A DNA stretch of 64,000 nt from Porodaedalea pini (Eukaryota; Basidiomycota; Agaricomycetes; Hymenochaetales; Hymenochaetaceae), in NCBI GenBank assembly GCA_002794775.1, contig NBAY01000006.1, positions 1,341,649 through 1,405,648 of the forward strand, written 5' to 3'. The notes under the pieces were generated by a model. It was not told where the DNA came from. It worked only from the letters and a program-made list of their open reading frames with translations, and ran no database searches. Positions 23,859 through 35,577 of the stretch are shown one piece after another. Each line of letters opens with the position of its first letter. Within the stretch, counting starts at the first letter, position 1. The position numbers and the translations under genes were made by a program.

Positions 23859-25897
23859 ATGACCGCGAACTCAAAGATAGACGATAGACTCACCATGCTC
23901 ATTCGGTCGTCTCTAATCTCTCTTCTACAGCTTTTCGTGACAATGCCTTATAGATATGATCTTCCTGTCCCCCTCAATGAGGCAGACGCACACCAAGCCT
24001 TTTTCAATTCACAGCATCACCTACGTGAGACACCGGCATCCCTACCTGTGCCGAACTCGACACACTCCTTTTGGTTGCACCCCTCCGATGAGGTGAATCC
24101 ACTTGCAAAAAAAGGAAGCGAAGGCCCTATCCCATCCGATGCGGATGTATGCATCATAGGCTCCGGTATTACTGGCGTATCTGCTGCCTATCATTTATCC
24201 AAATCCTCTCCCGAAAAGAAAGTAGTAATCCTTGAGGCACGAGATTTCTGTAAGTATTTTCCATGCAAGATGAGAGTTACCTGTGATTAAATATGTCGTA
24301 GGCTCAGCAGCTACTGGAAGGAATGGCGGACATCTTACACCTGCTGCTTTCTTGGACCTTGGCCGGCACGCGGAAGCCATGGGTATCGAGGAGGCAAAGA
24401 AGCAATATGCACTCGAACAGCACTCCGTAGACGTTCTGCTTCAAATAATAAATGAGAATGGCCTCAAGGATGTAGTAGACCTCGTCTCCGGAGGGCACTT
24501 CGACAAGCTCTTCACACAGAGCGAAATCGCAGATGCGCAGGCTGACCTTGCTCTCGCAAAAGAATCCGGCATGGATGTTAGCGGAGTCAAATTTCTCTCG
24601 AAGGAGGTGATGTCTGAAGTATGTATCAACTTCCCCTCAGAACAGTCTTGGCTACCTCGATGCATAGACGAAGTCACTGATTCAGTTTCAACTACATCTA
24701 GAAGTTTGGAGCAGTCTATCCAGCAGTTTACGGCCCTGGGCACAATCTGTGGCCGCTAAAGCTGGTCACTCAAATATTTTATCTCGCAAAAGCAAGATTC
24801 TCACCCTCCACGGGCTCTCTAAGCCTCTTCACGTCCGCACCCGTCACCGCCATCTCCCCGTATACTTCAGCAGGCACCAATAGCAGCTCGCAGCGCCTTT
24901 GGACACTAACGACAACGCGCGGCTCTATATCATGCTCCGCTGTCCTCCACGCGACGAATGGCTATGCATCACACCTTCCATTCCTCGCTGGGCCTCAGGG
25001 AATTATCCCTGTCCGGGGTCAGATAATCCCCACTCGTGCCGCCGTACCGCTATCTGACGAGGAGCGCGCTTCATGGAGAGGGAATGAACACCACGAATAC
25101 TGGTTCCCACGCCCGCCGAAGATAGCGGGAGACGAAAACAAGCCATTGATTATCATCGGCTGCGGGCGTGAGGGCACCATGGGTTATGAGATTGGTACCA
25201 CGGATGATAGTGTTGTGAACCCAAAAGCCGGGAAGCCTTTGCGGGAATTCATGCCTGCTGTATTTCCTGGAAAGTATGAGAAGGGAACTGAACCTGAGGG
25301 AGAGTGGGTGCGTATATGCGCTGTTTGCTCTCGCAGATGTGCCATCTATGCACACTAATAACTTTTTGTCGACTCGCAGACGGGAATTATGGGATTCACT
25401 GCGATTCGTGACCCTTTCCTATGTATATCTTATTCGGATAGATCCTTTCTGTCAATCTGACTATCTCTGAATTTGCACAATACAGGTCGGACCTGTGCTC
25501 GCAGCCAATGGTTCTGAGCTCAAGGGACAGTACATCGCAGCTGGGTACACTGGGCATGGTATGCCTCACACGTTCGCCTGGTACGTTCCACTTTACTCTC
25601 CCTAATCACTGTCTCATGTGCGTATCTTACTTTTATGCTTCTTAATTGCGGTGCGTACTTGGTCCTGGCCGCCTCTGATCGTCAGACTTTGCATTGATTT
25701 GATGCGCCCGGCTTCACGCGCTTGCCCTATCAAATCATGGATGTCCCCGGCAAATCGGTTATTACGTTCATTGGTTGATGCCTGCCGAAATTAGGTTCAC
25801 CATGCAGCGCGGAGGCTGTTGCCTCTCTCCTAGTGCATGATCTCGCAGGATCGCCTCGTGAGAGTTGGACTGTTCCAATGTGGCTTCCAAAGCGGTA
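23859..25897 (+). CDS. FAD-dependent oxidoreductase (DAO/glycine-oxidase fold)
   Basis: Exons at 23859-24251, 24301-24618, 24702-25307, 25380 onward, about 25486-25581 and 25807-25897 encode a Rossmann dinucleotide motif (DADVCIIGSGITGVSAAYHL), a GRNGGHL motif, a substrate domain (FGAVYPAVYGPGHNLWPLKL), and the C-terminal GHGMPHTFA|CAEAVASLL, where the intron is spliced exactly inside the Cys codon. The family oxidises amines or amino acids with FAD; the substrate is unknown. The start could be 23859 (adding a hydrophobic 28-residue leader containing LIRSSLISLLQLFV) or 23943 (MPYRYDLPVP), the usual beginning of this fungal family. The splice after TAIRDPF (about 25417) does not join in phase to VGPVLAANG with the donor I can see, so one shift is possible there. 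Otherwise intact. Confidence 0.7.
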
Positions 25898-26406
25898 GAG
25901 TACATGGAACCGGAAGTGAAAAACATATGTAGTTTGTAATGGAGATAGAGTTAGGTTGTGTTGCGAGCTGCAAGGCGACAGGAGATCAAGGAAATAATTA
26001 ATCAGTACAGATTATGACAAAGAAAGCATGCTGTATAACTCGGAATGGAATGTAAAAGCTGATTTGCTGAACTATTGACATTTTAGCATATTCTGTCCCA
26101 ACAGTGTCTAAACTTAATGGTTGCCTTAGCGCAGCATAAGACAAACAATACACATATGTTAATCAGACAAGCTTGTTTCCGATGAATAGGAACAGAGAGA
26201 AACGAAAGCCAAAAGGTTGGAAGTATGCGGTGTTGAATTCGGCCCTTCACGGCACTGCCAAAGAATAGATAAAAAGTATAGTACATCCACACTCTCCTTT
26301 GAAGTTCAAAGCATATGGAGCACTCGTTGGAGATTCTAGGCATTACTTCGTATTGCTACGAGTACCACGCCGTACTTCAGGCTCACAGTTCAAGTCAACT
26401 CGGACG

Positions 26407-27864
26407 TTATCTCTTTCCAGCCTTACGCATGCTTGCCACCCGGCCCACTGGCGGTTCTGAACTTGTCCTCTTCAAAATAGAAGTGGAAATGGACGTCGGC
26501 AGAGACTCTCTCATTGATGTTTTTTCCTCGGAACCAGATCTGGACCCAGAGCTAGATATGGAGCCGGCTTCTGCCCGTCCGAGAGACGTTCGTGCCGTAC
26601 GCTCAGATGTTGCTGGCACCGGTGCAGGGGAACTAGTGCGTGTCAGGGTATTACTTGGCCCACTCATGTCAGATGAGCTATTCTTTTCTTTCTCCTCTTC
26701 GAGCTCGTCATCACTTTCGATCTCCTCGAGCAGCCGTTTATGAACAAGCTGCAAAGGTGGTACGTCCAAAGTCGCTACAGAGGAGCCACATCCGGTTTCA
26801 GCAGAGGTGAGAACGTCCTGAGTCTCCATCCGAATCTCAGTGAAATCAGGAATCGCGGTGCTCGTGAAAGGTCTGAAGGGAGAGCCTGATGACAGAGACT
26901 GTTCGTCCGACGAGTTCATTTGGGCCAAGGAAGTGGCATCTTTCGACGATTGTGCTTCATCAACGTTCATCAAATCAGTTCCTCTCTCCGAAGCAGAGGC
27001 AGACGTAGCTGCCGATATGGTTGCAGTCGATGAGTGAGACAATGACGAAGGTTTCATCTGGCCTGCCACTTCTTCAAGCGTCACTGAGCTTTGAGACTGT
27101 TCTTGAACGACCGCGCTATCAGGACGACATATGCAGAAGTCGTCTGGAATCAATATTTCAAGCGAGAATTGCAGATATTCATTGGGGATCAGAGCATTAT
27201 CCCATGTCTCGCCTCGCACCAGGGCTTCTTCCAAGGTGCGGTTGACCGCATCCAGGCGCCTGCGTGCCTTAGAAAATTCAGGAATCTTGTGTAAGTCACT
27301 CATCGATGGAAGCTCTTCTGATGGAGGAGCTTTGAATTTCATGATGCCCTTTGGTGGGACGTATCCATATTGTCCAAGCGCAAAGTATGCAGCTCCTTGA
27401 AATTCCTTTCGGGCTTCGTTATAGTCATATTCAAGGTGTCGCAGTCCCCAAGGTCGAATATCAACGCAGCGCAAAGGATGTCGTGAAGTAAGAGGTATCC
27501 ATCTGGATGGAGTTGGGGTCAAAGATCGAGTGCCCGTGTTTGGAGAACTGGAGCGTGTGGCTGGCCATGAGCGCGATGGTGGTCGGTATCTGCTGTGAGA
27601 GTTCAGGTCCCCGAGCAGAGAATTAGAATGCAATGTTGGAGGCATGGAATGAGCAACATTCGTGTCAACAACAGAGTTGATAATTCGCTGCATCGAGGAC
27701 ACTCCCTTGTATGCGAGTGAAACAGAAAATATATCCCTTTCCTTTTCCAGTAAGCCACTGCCGCCACTGTGATTGCTTGCTGTTTCCAATAATGAAGGGT
27801 CACCGGTCAAGAGGTGTTTATGCAGAGGGAGAGAGCTGGAGCTAGAAGAATCTCTTCCTGACAT
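26407..27864 (-). CDS. Unidentified Ser-rich protein, intact 485-codon ORF
   Basis: A single uninterrupted exon from ATG 27864 to a stop at 26407. The first ~40 residues include a poly-Ser run; residues about 90-130 are Arg/Ser/Pro-rich; a compact central part (about 130-250) contains RPWGLRHLEYDYNEARKEF, PPKGIMKFKAP and NALIPNEYLQFSLEILIP and looks folded; the remainder is Ser/Thr/Glu-rich and ends basic. No membrane segment or signal peptide. I do not recognise the family; it looks like one of the lineage-specific proteins of mushrooms. Its intact frame contrasts with the broken genes nearby. Confidence 0.6.
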   Translation of the reverse strand: MSGRDSSSSSSLPLHKHLLTGDPSLLETASNHSGGSGLLEKERDIFSVSLAYKGVSSMQRIINSVVDTNVAHSMPPTLHSNSLLGDLNSHSRYRPPSRSWPATRSSSPNTGTRSLTPTPSRWIPLTSRHPLRCVDIRPWGLRHLEYDYNEARKEFQGAAYFALGQYGYVPPKGIMKFKAPPSEELPSMSDLHKIPEFSKARRRLDAVNRTLEEALVRGETWDNALIPNEYLQFSLEILIPDDFCICRPDSAVVQEQSQSSVTLEEVAGQMKPSSLSHSSTATISAATSASASERGTDLMNVDEAQSSKDATSLAQMNSSDEQSLSSGSPFRPFTSTAIPDFTEIRMETQDVLTSAETGCGSSVATLDVPPLQLVHKRLLEEIESDDELEEEKEKNSSSDMSGPSNTLTRTSSPAPVPATSERTARTSLGRAEAGSISSSGSRSGSEEKTSMRESLPTSISTSILKRTSSEPPVGRVASMRKAGKR

Positions 27865-27916
27865 GCCTATAGAGTGGAATCACAAAGGTCTATTTTCTCT
27901 GCCTTTCAAGGCCGAA

Positions 27917-28260
27917 TGGATGACTTTCCATAAGGATTTGGAATGAAAAACTCATTCCAAATTGTTCCAAACCTAGTTTTAGCCGATTTAGAACAATTTA
28001 GAAAACTGTAACACAAGTTCATCTGATTTTTTGTTGCAAGGGTTACCTGTCCCAAATGTCCTGTGTGATCAAGGATCGACTCTATTTGGACATATCCCGG
28101 CATCTACTAAGCTATATTTGGTATGTAGATCACATTTAGAACATCTGGGAATTTGGAACAAGGTCACCGCACCTGAAAACATGGCTCACCCCTCGGATCA
28201 TTTCGGTCCGGTGATTTGGAACAACAAAACGTGTTCCAAATCCTTACGGAAAGTCATCCA
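27917..28260. mobile_element. MITE-like element with 27-bp terminal inverted repeats
   Basis: The 27 bases at 27917-27943 reappear as their reverse complement at 28234-28260 with one mismatch. Each end is itself a hairpin built from GATTTGGAAY and its complement, giving four related motifs. The 344-bp element has no coding capacity. A target-site duplication is not clear: flanks read CCGAA and ATGTG. Confidence 0.75.
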
Positions 28261-28299
28261 ATGTGTGACTGATAACCGGCACGGAGATGTCGGACATGG

Positions 28300-29420
28300 C
28301 GGGAGTAGATAGACGCAACGTAATAGAAGAGACTTTCTTTGCTATAACAAACCCTGCCTCTTATCTTCAAACAACTTGAGAAAATCATCGCTTGTTAGAA
28401 GGTATGTGCTGGTCAGCTCTCATACTTGAGCAATGTTGCTCATGGCTCCAAAGTAAATCAAGGGCAATGTGTTTCGACCTTGTCTTGTATGCTGAATACA
28501 GTGCCTGCCATCACCAAGTTGAGATTGGATGGCAGCGAGTGAGTTTGCCCATCACCGAGCTTAACAGATTACTCAAGCCGCTCCTGTTCTGTCTGTAGAT
28601 TGACTGCAACAAACGGAACTGTGCATGCAGTCAGCTTCATGGTTGCCAAAACCATAATTGTGCAGAGACGTGCCAGCAAGGGTATGTACCGAAAATACCG
28701 CATTGATGCATATGCTAACTTCATGGAATGCAGGCTACAGCCTACCAACAGACTAATTGTTGATGACAGGGCTGGTGGGTGCCCCTCTTGTTCCTGAATC
28801 TTGGAGCCTCCTTCTTGCCAAGTTTGTTCTGTTGATTTTTGACATCCTGATACATGGGAACACCACTGGCTACTAAGCCGTCATCAAATATTGTACATAC
28901 ACTGTCCCAGAGTTTTGCTTATAGCATTCTTCCTACATCTTACTTTGAGGTATCTGTTAGTTATTGCTCGGCCAATGGATTATACTTGTTTGCGTACTGA
29001 CATATCCACCGCGAGAAAAAGGTCAGCCCGATATCGTGTAGTTCATAATGCAGCAAAGCATGGCTTGAGTATGGGGTGACTTTCATCAAGTAGCCCTTTC
29101 ATCTCACTCCTTGATCAACTTTAGGCGAGCTCGCGACGAAACAAATGGAAGGTCATCGAAGCCTTCCATGAAATTCAGTGGCATTTCGACCCACGTCTTG
29201 ATCTTTTGAGAACGAGCGAACCCTCAAAGCAGAGCTTCAAGCAATGCCAAGTCCGATCAAAGATGTTATTGCACAGGCAGGCCTTGAACAACTGATTTGG
29301 GGATGACAATCATAGAAGCCTTCAGCCCTTTCTCGTCCATTGCCAGCGCTCTACTGGATTTCCATCGTCCAGCTCGGGCTCGCTCGTGTCTATCCGTCTG
29401 TGTTTTCATACGACCGCGAT
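28300..29420. other. No recognisable gene
   Basis: Only short open frames of fewer than 70 codons without conserved motifs. The stretch from 29100 to 29420 may hold degraded coding sequence leading into the ThrRS piece, but I cannot identify it. Confidence 0.4.
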
Positions 29421-29429
29421 ATCCTCCAA

Positions 29430-29690
29430 AGTTCATTGATCATAGAATTAGAATATTCGACCAGTTGAAAGCTGAGTACGAAGAGTATGTGAAAGGTATG
29501 TAAATATACTTTGCTTTGCTTTTGAAAATTTCACCCTCTCCTTTCAGTGCAGCCTCGTGAAGAAATCACCATTATATTGCCTGATGGTTCTGAACGAAAG
29601 GGTACGAGCTGGGAAACGACTCTGATGGACATAGTGGAAGAGGTATTGAAGCACATGCCAGAGAGGTTGGTGATAGCAAAGGTAACATCA
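29430..29690 (+). pseudogene. Threonyl-tRNA synthetase fragment (TGS domain)
   Basis: Two exons. The first (about 29430-29494) gives PPKFIDHRIRIFDQLKAEY, the segment that precedes the TGS domain of eukaryotic cytosolic ThrRS. After a GTATGT...TTTCAG intron the second gives ITIILPDGSERKGTSWETT and ERLVIAKV, the TGS domain itself. Family similarity stops at 29690 where LWDL..PLE would follow. Editing, catalytic and anticodon-binding domains are absent. A sharp-edged gene fragment. Confidence 0.75.
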
Positions 29691-29734
29691 GGAAAACCCT
29701 CCTGGCCGGAACTGGTGGAATCATTGGAATGTGC

Positions 29735-29932
29735 CAGAAATTCTGAGTGATTCTGGCTCATTCCAATTCCGCATCATTCCTAAAGGTCATTCCCTACGCC
29801 GTGCATTCTGCTGCATTCCGATTACATTCTGATTACATTCCACTTGTATTCCAACCCCATTTTGTTACTTATCTTAGCATTCCCGACTCTTTATTAGTGT
29901 ATTCCATAATATTCCTAAACATTAACTACTAA
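29735..29932. repeat. Low-complexity stretch rich in ATTCC/ATTCT words
   Basis: ATTCC, ATTCT and their neighbours recur roughly every 10-20 bases with no coding frame. A similar stretch occurs at 35320-35577. The two flank the tRNA-synthetase/eIF4G fragment block. Confidence 0.6.
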
Positions 29933-31168
29933 ACTAAAAGGATGCCACGGCCGGTCGTCGGAATGAAGCCTTTCACGGTCATCATGTACAGACCACCGGC
30001 AAACTTCTTCTCAGACTTGATGCCCAGGATGACGGGTACGGCAAGCAGCTCCTTTTGTACATGCGACGATGTAAGGCACGCCGCAGCATCGATCTTGAGT
30101 TCCACAAAATCTACCTTGTGAAGCTTGGTCTCGCCGGTTTTGAGAGCACGCAAGTATGAAGCAATGTCAGCACGACATCGTCCCATTGTCACGACGCGCA
30201 GGCAAGACATGTACCTTGCCTTCGCGTGCTCGAACATCTCCTGTTGGATAGTCTTGAGAAGTGCAGGTATGGCAGTCTCCTTCAAGCCCGTATCACGTCG
30301 CACAGAAAGTGTTTGCTTCTTCTGGATATCAACCGGACCGAGTTCAAGGCAAAGTGGAACACCTGGACAAAAAGCCATTTGTAAGACCACAGGAAAACCG
30401 AGAAATAAGGAATAATTGAATTTTCGCGCCTTCTGTTTCCAGTCGTTGAACTTGTAGCCAGGAGCGTAGCCATCCCGTACATCCACCTTCGCGCTTTCCT
30501 GAGCGTCTTCGCGAGCTCCTCACAGCGGTCGTATAACTCCTGCTTATTAGTGCACATGGTAATACCGCAGGGGACAATGAGCGACGCGTGATGGGAGAAC
30601 AAGACCCTGGTTGTCGCCGCGAATCATGACCATGATTCCGACCATGCGTGTGCTAAGGCTCCATGTGTTCTGCCACAGAATAATTTGCCACCGTTCGGAC
30701 TCGTGCCCTGCAGATCGTCCAGGTCTGAGACCACGACGTTGAACATCTCTGGCCATGAGAAGTCTTGGCCAAGGCAATGCGACGTCGCAGCTTGGATGCC
30801 ACGGCCGGTCATCGTGTAAAGACCACCCGCAAACCTCTCCTTGTCCGACTTGATGCCTGTGATGACGAGTACGGTAAGCAGCACCTCGTACACGCGACGA
30901 TGTAAATTGAGAATTTCCCGTACTTCAGTGTCGGCCCCCTTCGTGAAATGCGCAGTGTGGCCTTCCTGTCATAGGAACTCGCGCGTACGGAGGAACGGCT
31001 GGGGGCTCTTGGACTCCCAGCGCGCAACACTGATCCACTGGTTGGGCTTGAGGGGTAGATCACGATAGCTCTTGATACATTTGGTGTAGTAGGGATACAT
31101 AGGCGTTTCTGTAGTCGGACGGATTGCTATGGGCTCCTCAAGCTCGGAGCCCCCTCTGAAGACGCATG

Positions 31169-31540
31169 TCATATCGACCTTAATCAGCGCCTATAATACT
31201 TGTCAGCACAAAGTGAGGGATTACAGAACAATCAACGCACGTTTGTATACCAACCCGGAAAAGTCGACCTCTTTCTTCATGCCAATAGCAATTTTCACCG
31301 TGCCGTCAATTCTCCCTTCCTCTTTCGTTGCCTTTTCCTGGGCGGCAATTGCAGACGTGCACACAGCAGGCACCACAGCCTCAGCCTTGAGTTCCACGAA
31401 ATCTACCTCGTGAAGCTTGGTCTCCCCGTTTCGAGAGCACGCCAGTATGAAGCAATGTTGGTTCCAGTGAGGAAGACAGTAAAATCAGAGGCGAGGGCAT
31501 GTACGGCGAAGAGGGAAGTCGATGATGTGAGTGCTCTACA
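31169..31540. repeat. ProRS internal tandem duplication, unit 1
   Basis: Matches 31698-32078 in the same orientation at roughly 85-90 percent by eye, including a shared intron-like stretch (TACTTGTCAGCAC) and coding parts for the synthetase editing domain. A third, shorter relative of its distal part is at 30082-30165. Confidence 0.8.
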
Positions 31541-31697
31541 CTCACCCATCTCCTTGATTCTTGCGTTGAACCGTCCTGTTGGCAAGTAAGAACCTGAGAT
31601 GCAGATGCTTGTTTTTTCAAAATACCTTGTACTGCTTCCCAGATGATGTGCGGCCAGTGATTAAGACTGCAGCATCCACTAACGCTGTAGTAGTCTA

Positions 31698-32078
31698 ACA
31701 TATCGGCCTTGATCAGCACCTATGATACTTGTCAGCACTAAGTGAGGGATTACAGAACAATCAGCACACGTTCGTATACGATACCGGAAAGTCGACCTCT
31801 TTCTTCACGCCAAACGCAGCCTTCACGGCGCCGTCGTTTCTCCCTTCCTCTTTCGCTGCCTTTTCCTAGATAGCAATTGCAGACGTGGGCGGAGCAGGTG
31901 CCGCAGCATCGGTCTTGAGTGTCGCGAAGTCTACTTCGTGAAGCTTGATCTCCCCGGTTCCGAGAATGCGCAAGTATGAAGCAATGTTAGTTCCAGAGAG
32001 GAAGACAGTATAATTGGAGGCGAGTGCACGTACGGCGAAGGGGGAAGTCGATGATGCGAGCGATGCATCAAGGACCGT
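31698..32078. repeat. ProRS internal tandem duplication, unit 2
   Basis: Partner of 31169-31540, about 530 bp away, same orientation. Confidence 0.8.
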
Positions 32079-32140
32079 GACAACCTTCGGGGACGTGTTG
32101 GCATCGGTTTCGACGAGGAAGCGACATTCGCATTGAACGG

Positions 32141-34190
32141 GCTGGTAGCAGCGCTGATACGGTGCACGCTCAAACAGGTCGGCAACGAGTTTGGCATCAG
32201 CCTACTTCGCCTCAATAGCAGACATGACAAGCTTCTCGACGAGAAGATGTTGATGCTCCGAGGGAAGTACAGAGAAATACTCTTCCGCATCGTCGAGATC
32301 GCGGATAGCGAAGAACTCCTTGCGTTCCTGGTCAATCTTCTTTTCCGCTTGCTCCTTCGACATCGACAATTTTCCCTGAGTCCTTCTCGAGAATCTCGTC
32401 CTCCTCGCTCTCCTCGCCGTCATGAGTCTCAGCGGGACTATTCTCCGACTTCTCCTGTAAGGGTCGAACGCGGAAGCAGGTTAAGTCTGGGACGCTGAGC
32501 AGGCTGGGCAGGCTCCACAGGTGCGTTGTGGGTCAAGTCGACGCTCGTTGTACGGCTTGACAGGCGACTTGGACGAGACGAGGATGTAGTAGGAGCCTCA
32601 TTAGCGGCCTCAGCGGCCTGCAGCATCTGGAACATGTTCGTGTTCGAATTTGTCCTTGAAAGGCTCGCACTGTTGCGCTTGCTGTCTCCCTTCTTCGTGA
32701 AGATGCTAGCTGGTCCGCTAGCTGGTCCGAAGCTCATGGTTCCACTGCCATTCTGAATTCTGCCAAAGTTCGTCAGATCGCCTGCCTTGTTTGCAGGCCT
32801 CGAAGGACCAGAGGCGACAGCCCATCCGTCGGGACCCACTTGAGCATTTCCGTCACGATCATGACCACAGCGTGAACCACCACGAAACATGGCCGACTGT
32901 GCCAAGTTATGTTGCTCCTGTCGTGCCTTCTCTTTCGCGGCTTGTATATTGGTAAGCACAAGTGAAATTGAGTAACAAAGCAAGAGCGCGTACAGCCTCA
33001 TGAATCTGGGCGATTGTCGACGGAGCAGCGACCAAGTTGCGAGTAGTCCGTTTCCTTTCCCGCAATTCAATCACATCCTGTCCAAGAAAGTCAGCTCAAC
33101 GAAAGGCTATGAAACAGAAGATACGCACTTGTAACATGAACTGCATACGAGACGACACGTTGCTGCTCTTCGCAAGCTCCTTCATCCGACTGAAATAGAC
33201 ATCCATGTGTCCGCGAGCCTTAGAGGTATCGAGCGCCTGACAAACACTTGTCAGTAGTTTACATAAACTTTCGATCTCTTCCTCCTCGGGATTGTCGACG
33301 TTGCTGAGCAGCTTCTTGATACACTCATACATGATACGTTCCATGAGCATCTGAAGATTGAAGAGCTCACCGATGAACTTGACGAGTCCGAGACCTTGAC
33401 GCTTGGCCTTCTGAGCAGTGTGGTATTCATCCGAGTACAGCGCACTCTCGCCAGCCTCCTTGTTTTCTTCCTTTTCGTTGGAATCCTTAACAGCCTGATC
33501 CTCTGTCGCCTTCACGAGAGCCGCTGCCGCCATCGACTCCTTCTGCGTCCAGCCGCGCTCGAAGTCTTCCTGACAGCGATTCAGAAGGTACTTACGGAAA
33601 AGTTGATCACCTGTAATCGGCTTGCCCTCAGCATTGCGGATACCATCATCCTGCACGTTCGGACTGATCTGCTCCATCATCTTATGGCACAAGCGAGCAT
33701 ACATCTCACTCCAGGCCGCCTCATCCATTGCCTTCTCAAACACAAGCCGAATGAGCTGAATGAGCGTACGCCCATCCTTCTCACTCTCACTCTTGTTTGC
33801 CCACGCAATGATCTGGTTTGAGATGGACTCCAACTTCTCCATAGTGGGCTTGTTGAGCAGCAAATGGACTTTCTTGTCCACAATCTCAGGTGCTGTGTCA
33901 ATTGAGGCCCCACACCTGGACGTGCTGCCCGCGGCCCAGCGGTTCGCAGACTGCTCGAGCGGCGCGACATGTTCGAAGGAGGAAGTAGCGTTCACTTTGG
34001 ACTGATTGGCAGAAGCGCTGATACGGTCCGACTCGTTGCGTGTTGAGCCGCCACATTTCCTACGCGTACGCTTGTTGCCCACAGCGCCCGCGCCACCTGA
34101 CTCGAAGAGCGAACCACAGGCGATGAACACCCGCCTGCGAATGGAAGGCCACCGTGTCCACCACTCATTGACGTCGAGCGCATGAAGCGC
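32141..34190 (-). pseudogene. eIF4G fragment (MIF4G domain to start of MA3)
   Basis: Minus-strand exons encode the MIF4G domain from VHLLLNKPTMEKLESISNQI (about 33870) through MYARLCHKMMEQISP, GDQLFRKYLLNRCQ, KRQGLGLVKFIGELFNLQML and SSRMQFMLQ (about 33130), then the linker (NKAGDLTNFGRI, FGPASGPASIF) and the opening of the MA3 domain (EFFAIRDLDDAEEYFSVLP, LVADLFERA) at about 32330-32150. eIF4G scaffolds the cap-binding complex in the cytoplasm. The eIF4E- and PABP-binding N-terminus is missing beyond 34190. The MA3 domain is cut after LFERA and joined to ProRS sequence on the same strand. The MIF4G part is uninterrupted over about 345 codons. Confidence 0.85.
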
Positions 34191-34544
34191 TCTTCACTTG
34201 ACAGTTTGTTCAGTGCAGAGAAGTTCAGACTTTACGGTCTTCGGCTTGAAGATGAGCAAGTTGAAAGTCGGAAGTCGGACGGCATGTTGCCTGCAGCAGT
34301 GAGTGCATCCCACCAGGCGACCGGCGAAGCTACCACTTCGTGTGTGATGGTTGTGGTGGATGTGATCGAGGGTTTTTTCAGACGTTCTGTAAGGACGTCG
34401 GCACCAGACATATTGGAGTGGCAGCAGATGTGAAGCCGCGTCAAAACCAACATACATGTGATCAAGTTCCCACACCTCTTCTGTGGATGACGCATCCAGG
34501 TGTGGGAAATTGGACTTCGCAGTTTTTGTCACCTGAAATGCCTC

Positions 34545-35180
34545 CAAATACAAAATACATCATATCTCACTCAATTCTTCACAAAAACTCTTCAAAAAAG
34601 TTGCTAAATTTATGTTTGAATGGTTTCTAAGATTGATGTGAGGTTAGAGGACAGAAGGTGGAATATTGAGACTGCAGTAGTGAAAATGGGTGTTTTTCTA
34701 GAAAACCTCCTTCCCTGATTTTTCCTGAGCTCAATTTTGAAGCTAATGACATGAAACTTGTTGGAGAATGGTATCTATATTGTATATTAGATTATAGATG
34801 GCTTATAACAATGCAGGCAATTTTTTGACAACTGTCTGAGTCAAGCAAATTTGGATGAGTTTGAGAGTTTTGGCACAACAGTCAAACAGGACAAGAGGAG
34901 AAATTCACTCTAGTTCATCCCTCATAACATCAACAGTATAGTATATAGACCATTCTCCAACAAGTTTCATGTCATTAGCTTCAAAATTGAGCTCAGGAAA
35001 AATCAGGGAAGGAGGTTTTTCTAGAAAAACACCCATTCTCACTACTGCAGCCTCAATATTCCACCTTCTGTCTACTAAGCTCACAAACATTCAGAAGCTG
35101 TTGAAAAATGAATTTGGCAACATTTTTGAAATGATTCTGTGAAGAATTGACAGAGATATGGATTTTACAAGTTTTCGAGG
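34545..35180. mobile_element. Fold-back element with ~230-bp inverted arms
   Basis: 34650-34780 and 34940-35072 are inverted copies with few mismatches (shared motif GGTGGAATATTGAG and GGAGAATGGT). The similarity continues outward imperfectly to about 34545 and 35180 (shared TCAATTCTTCACA). The ~160-bp centre is AT-rich and non-coding. No transposase. Suggests a non-autonomous fold-back transposon or a hairpin-forming inverted repeat. Confidence 0.75.
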
Positions 35181-35184
35181 TGCT

Positions 35185-35577
35185 GAAATGCTCAAATTTT
35201 GTGATCTTCACATGTCTCAAGACTTATGAAAAACACTGTAACCTGCAGATAGTTCATGGGTCCCAGTATAGGCCCAAGAAGCCAATCTAGTACCTGCACC
35301 TGTGTCAAGCCATGGCAGAATCTAATGAATTCCACAATCAGTTTTTTATTCTACAAAATTCCATAGAATCTATGAGGTGTATCATTTTTCTATCTATATT
35401 CTAAATTTCAAGCTGCCGATTCTGTCCAAATGTTCAGCTTGCTGATTCCAGCAAATTCCAACAGAGCTCCAGAATTCACCTCAATTCCATCCAATTCTGA
35501 ACAAGCTTGCTGAGTCCGAGCACATTCTAATATCATTCCAGAATATTCTACCAGTATTATTGTATTCTAAGCCAATT
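35185..35577. other. AT-rich spacer with ATTCC/ATTCT words, no gene
   Basis: No open frame of note. Repeated ATTCC/ATTCT words as at 29735-29932. Confidence 0.5.

Larger units (their letters stand above)
29929..32140 (-). pseudogene. Prolyl-tRNA synthetase, scrambled with repeated segments
   Basis: Minus-strand pieces of eukaryotic-type ProRS: editing-domain edge (TNIASYLRILGTGEIKL, HEVDFATLK) at about 31990-31900, catalytic core start (ADMLDYYSVSGC) at about 31700, class II motif 2 region ([18 protein letters not shown]) near 31110, FLRTREFL followed by TGA at 30969 where Trp is expected, the [23 protein letters not shown] block near 30800, [13 protein letters not shown] near 30610, and the anticodon-binding part (GYKFNDW, GVPLCLELGP) near 30450-30340. 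The editing edge occurs three times and the ELLAVPVI..FAGGLY block twice, in an order no ProRS has. Cannot encode a working enzyme. Confidence 0.8.
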
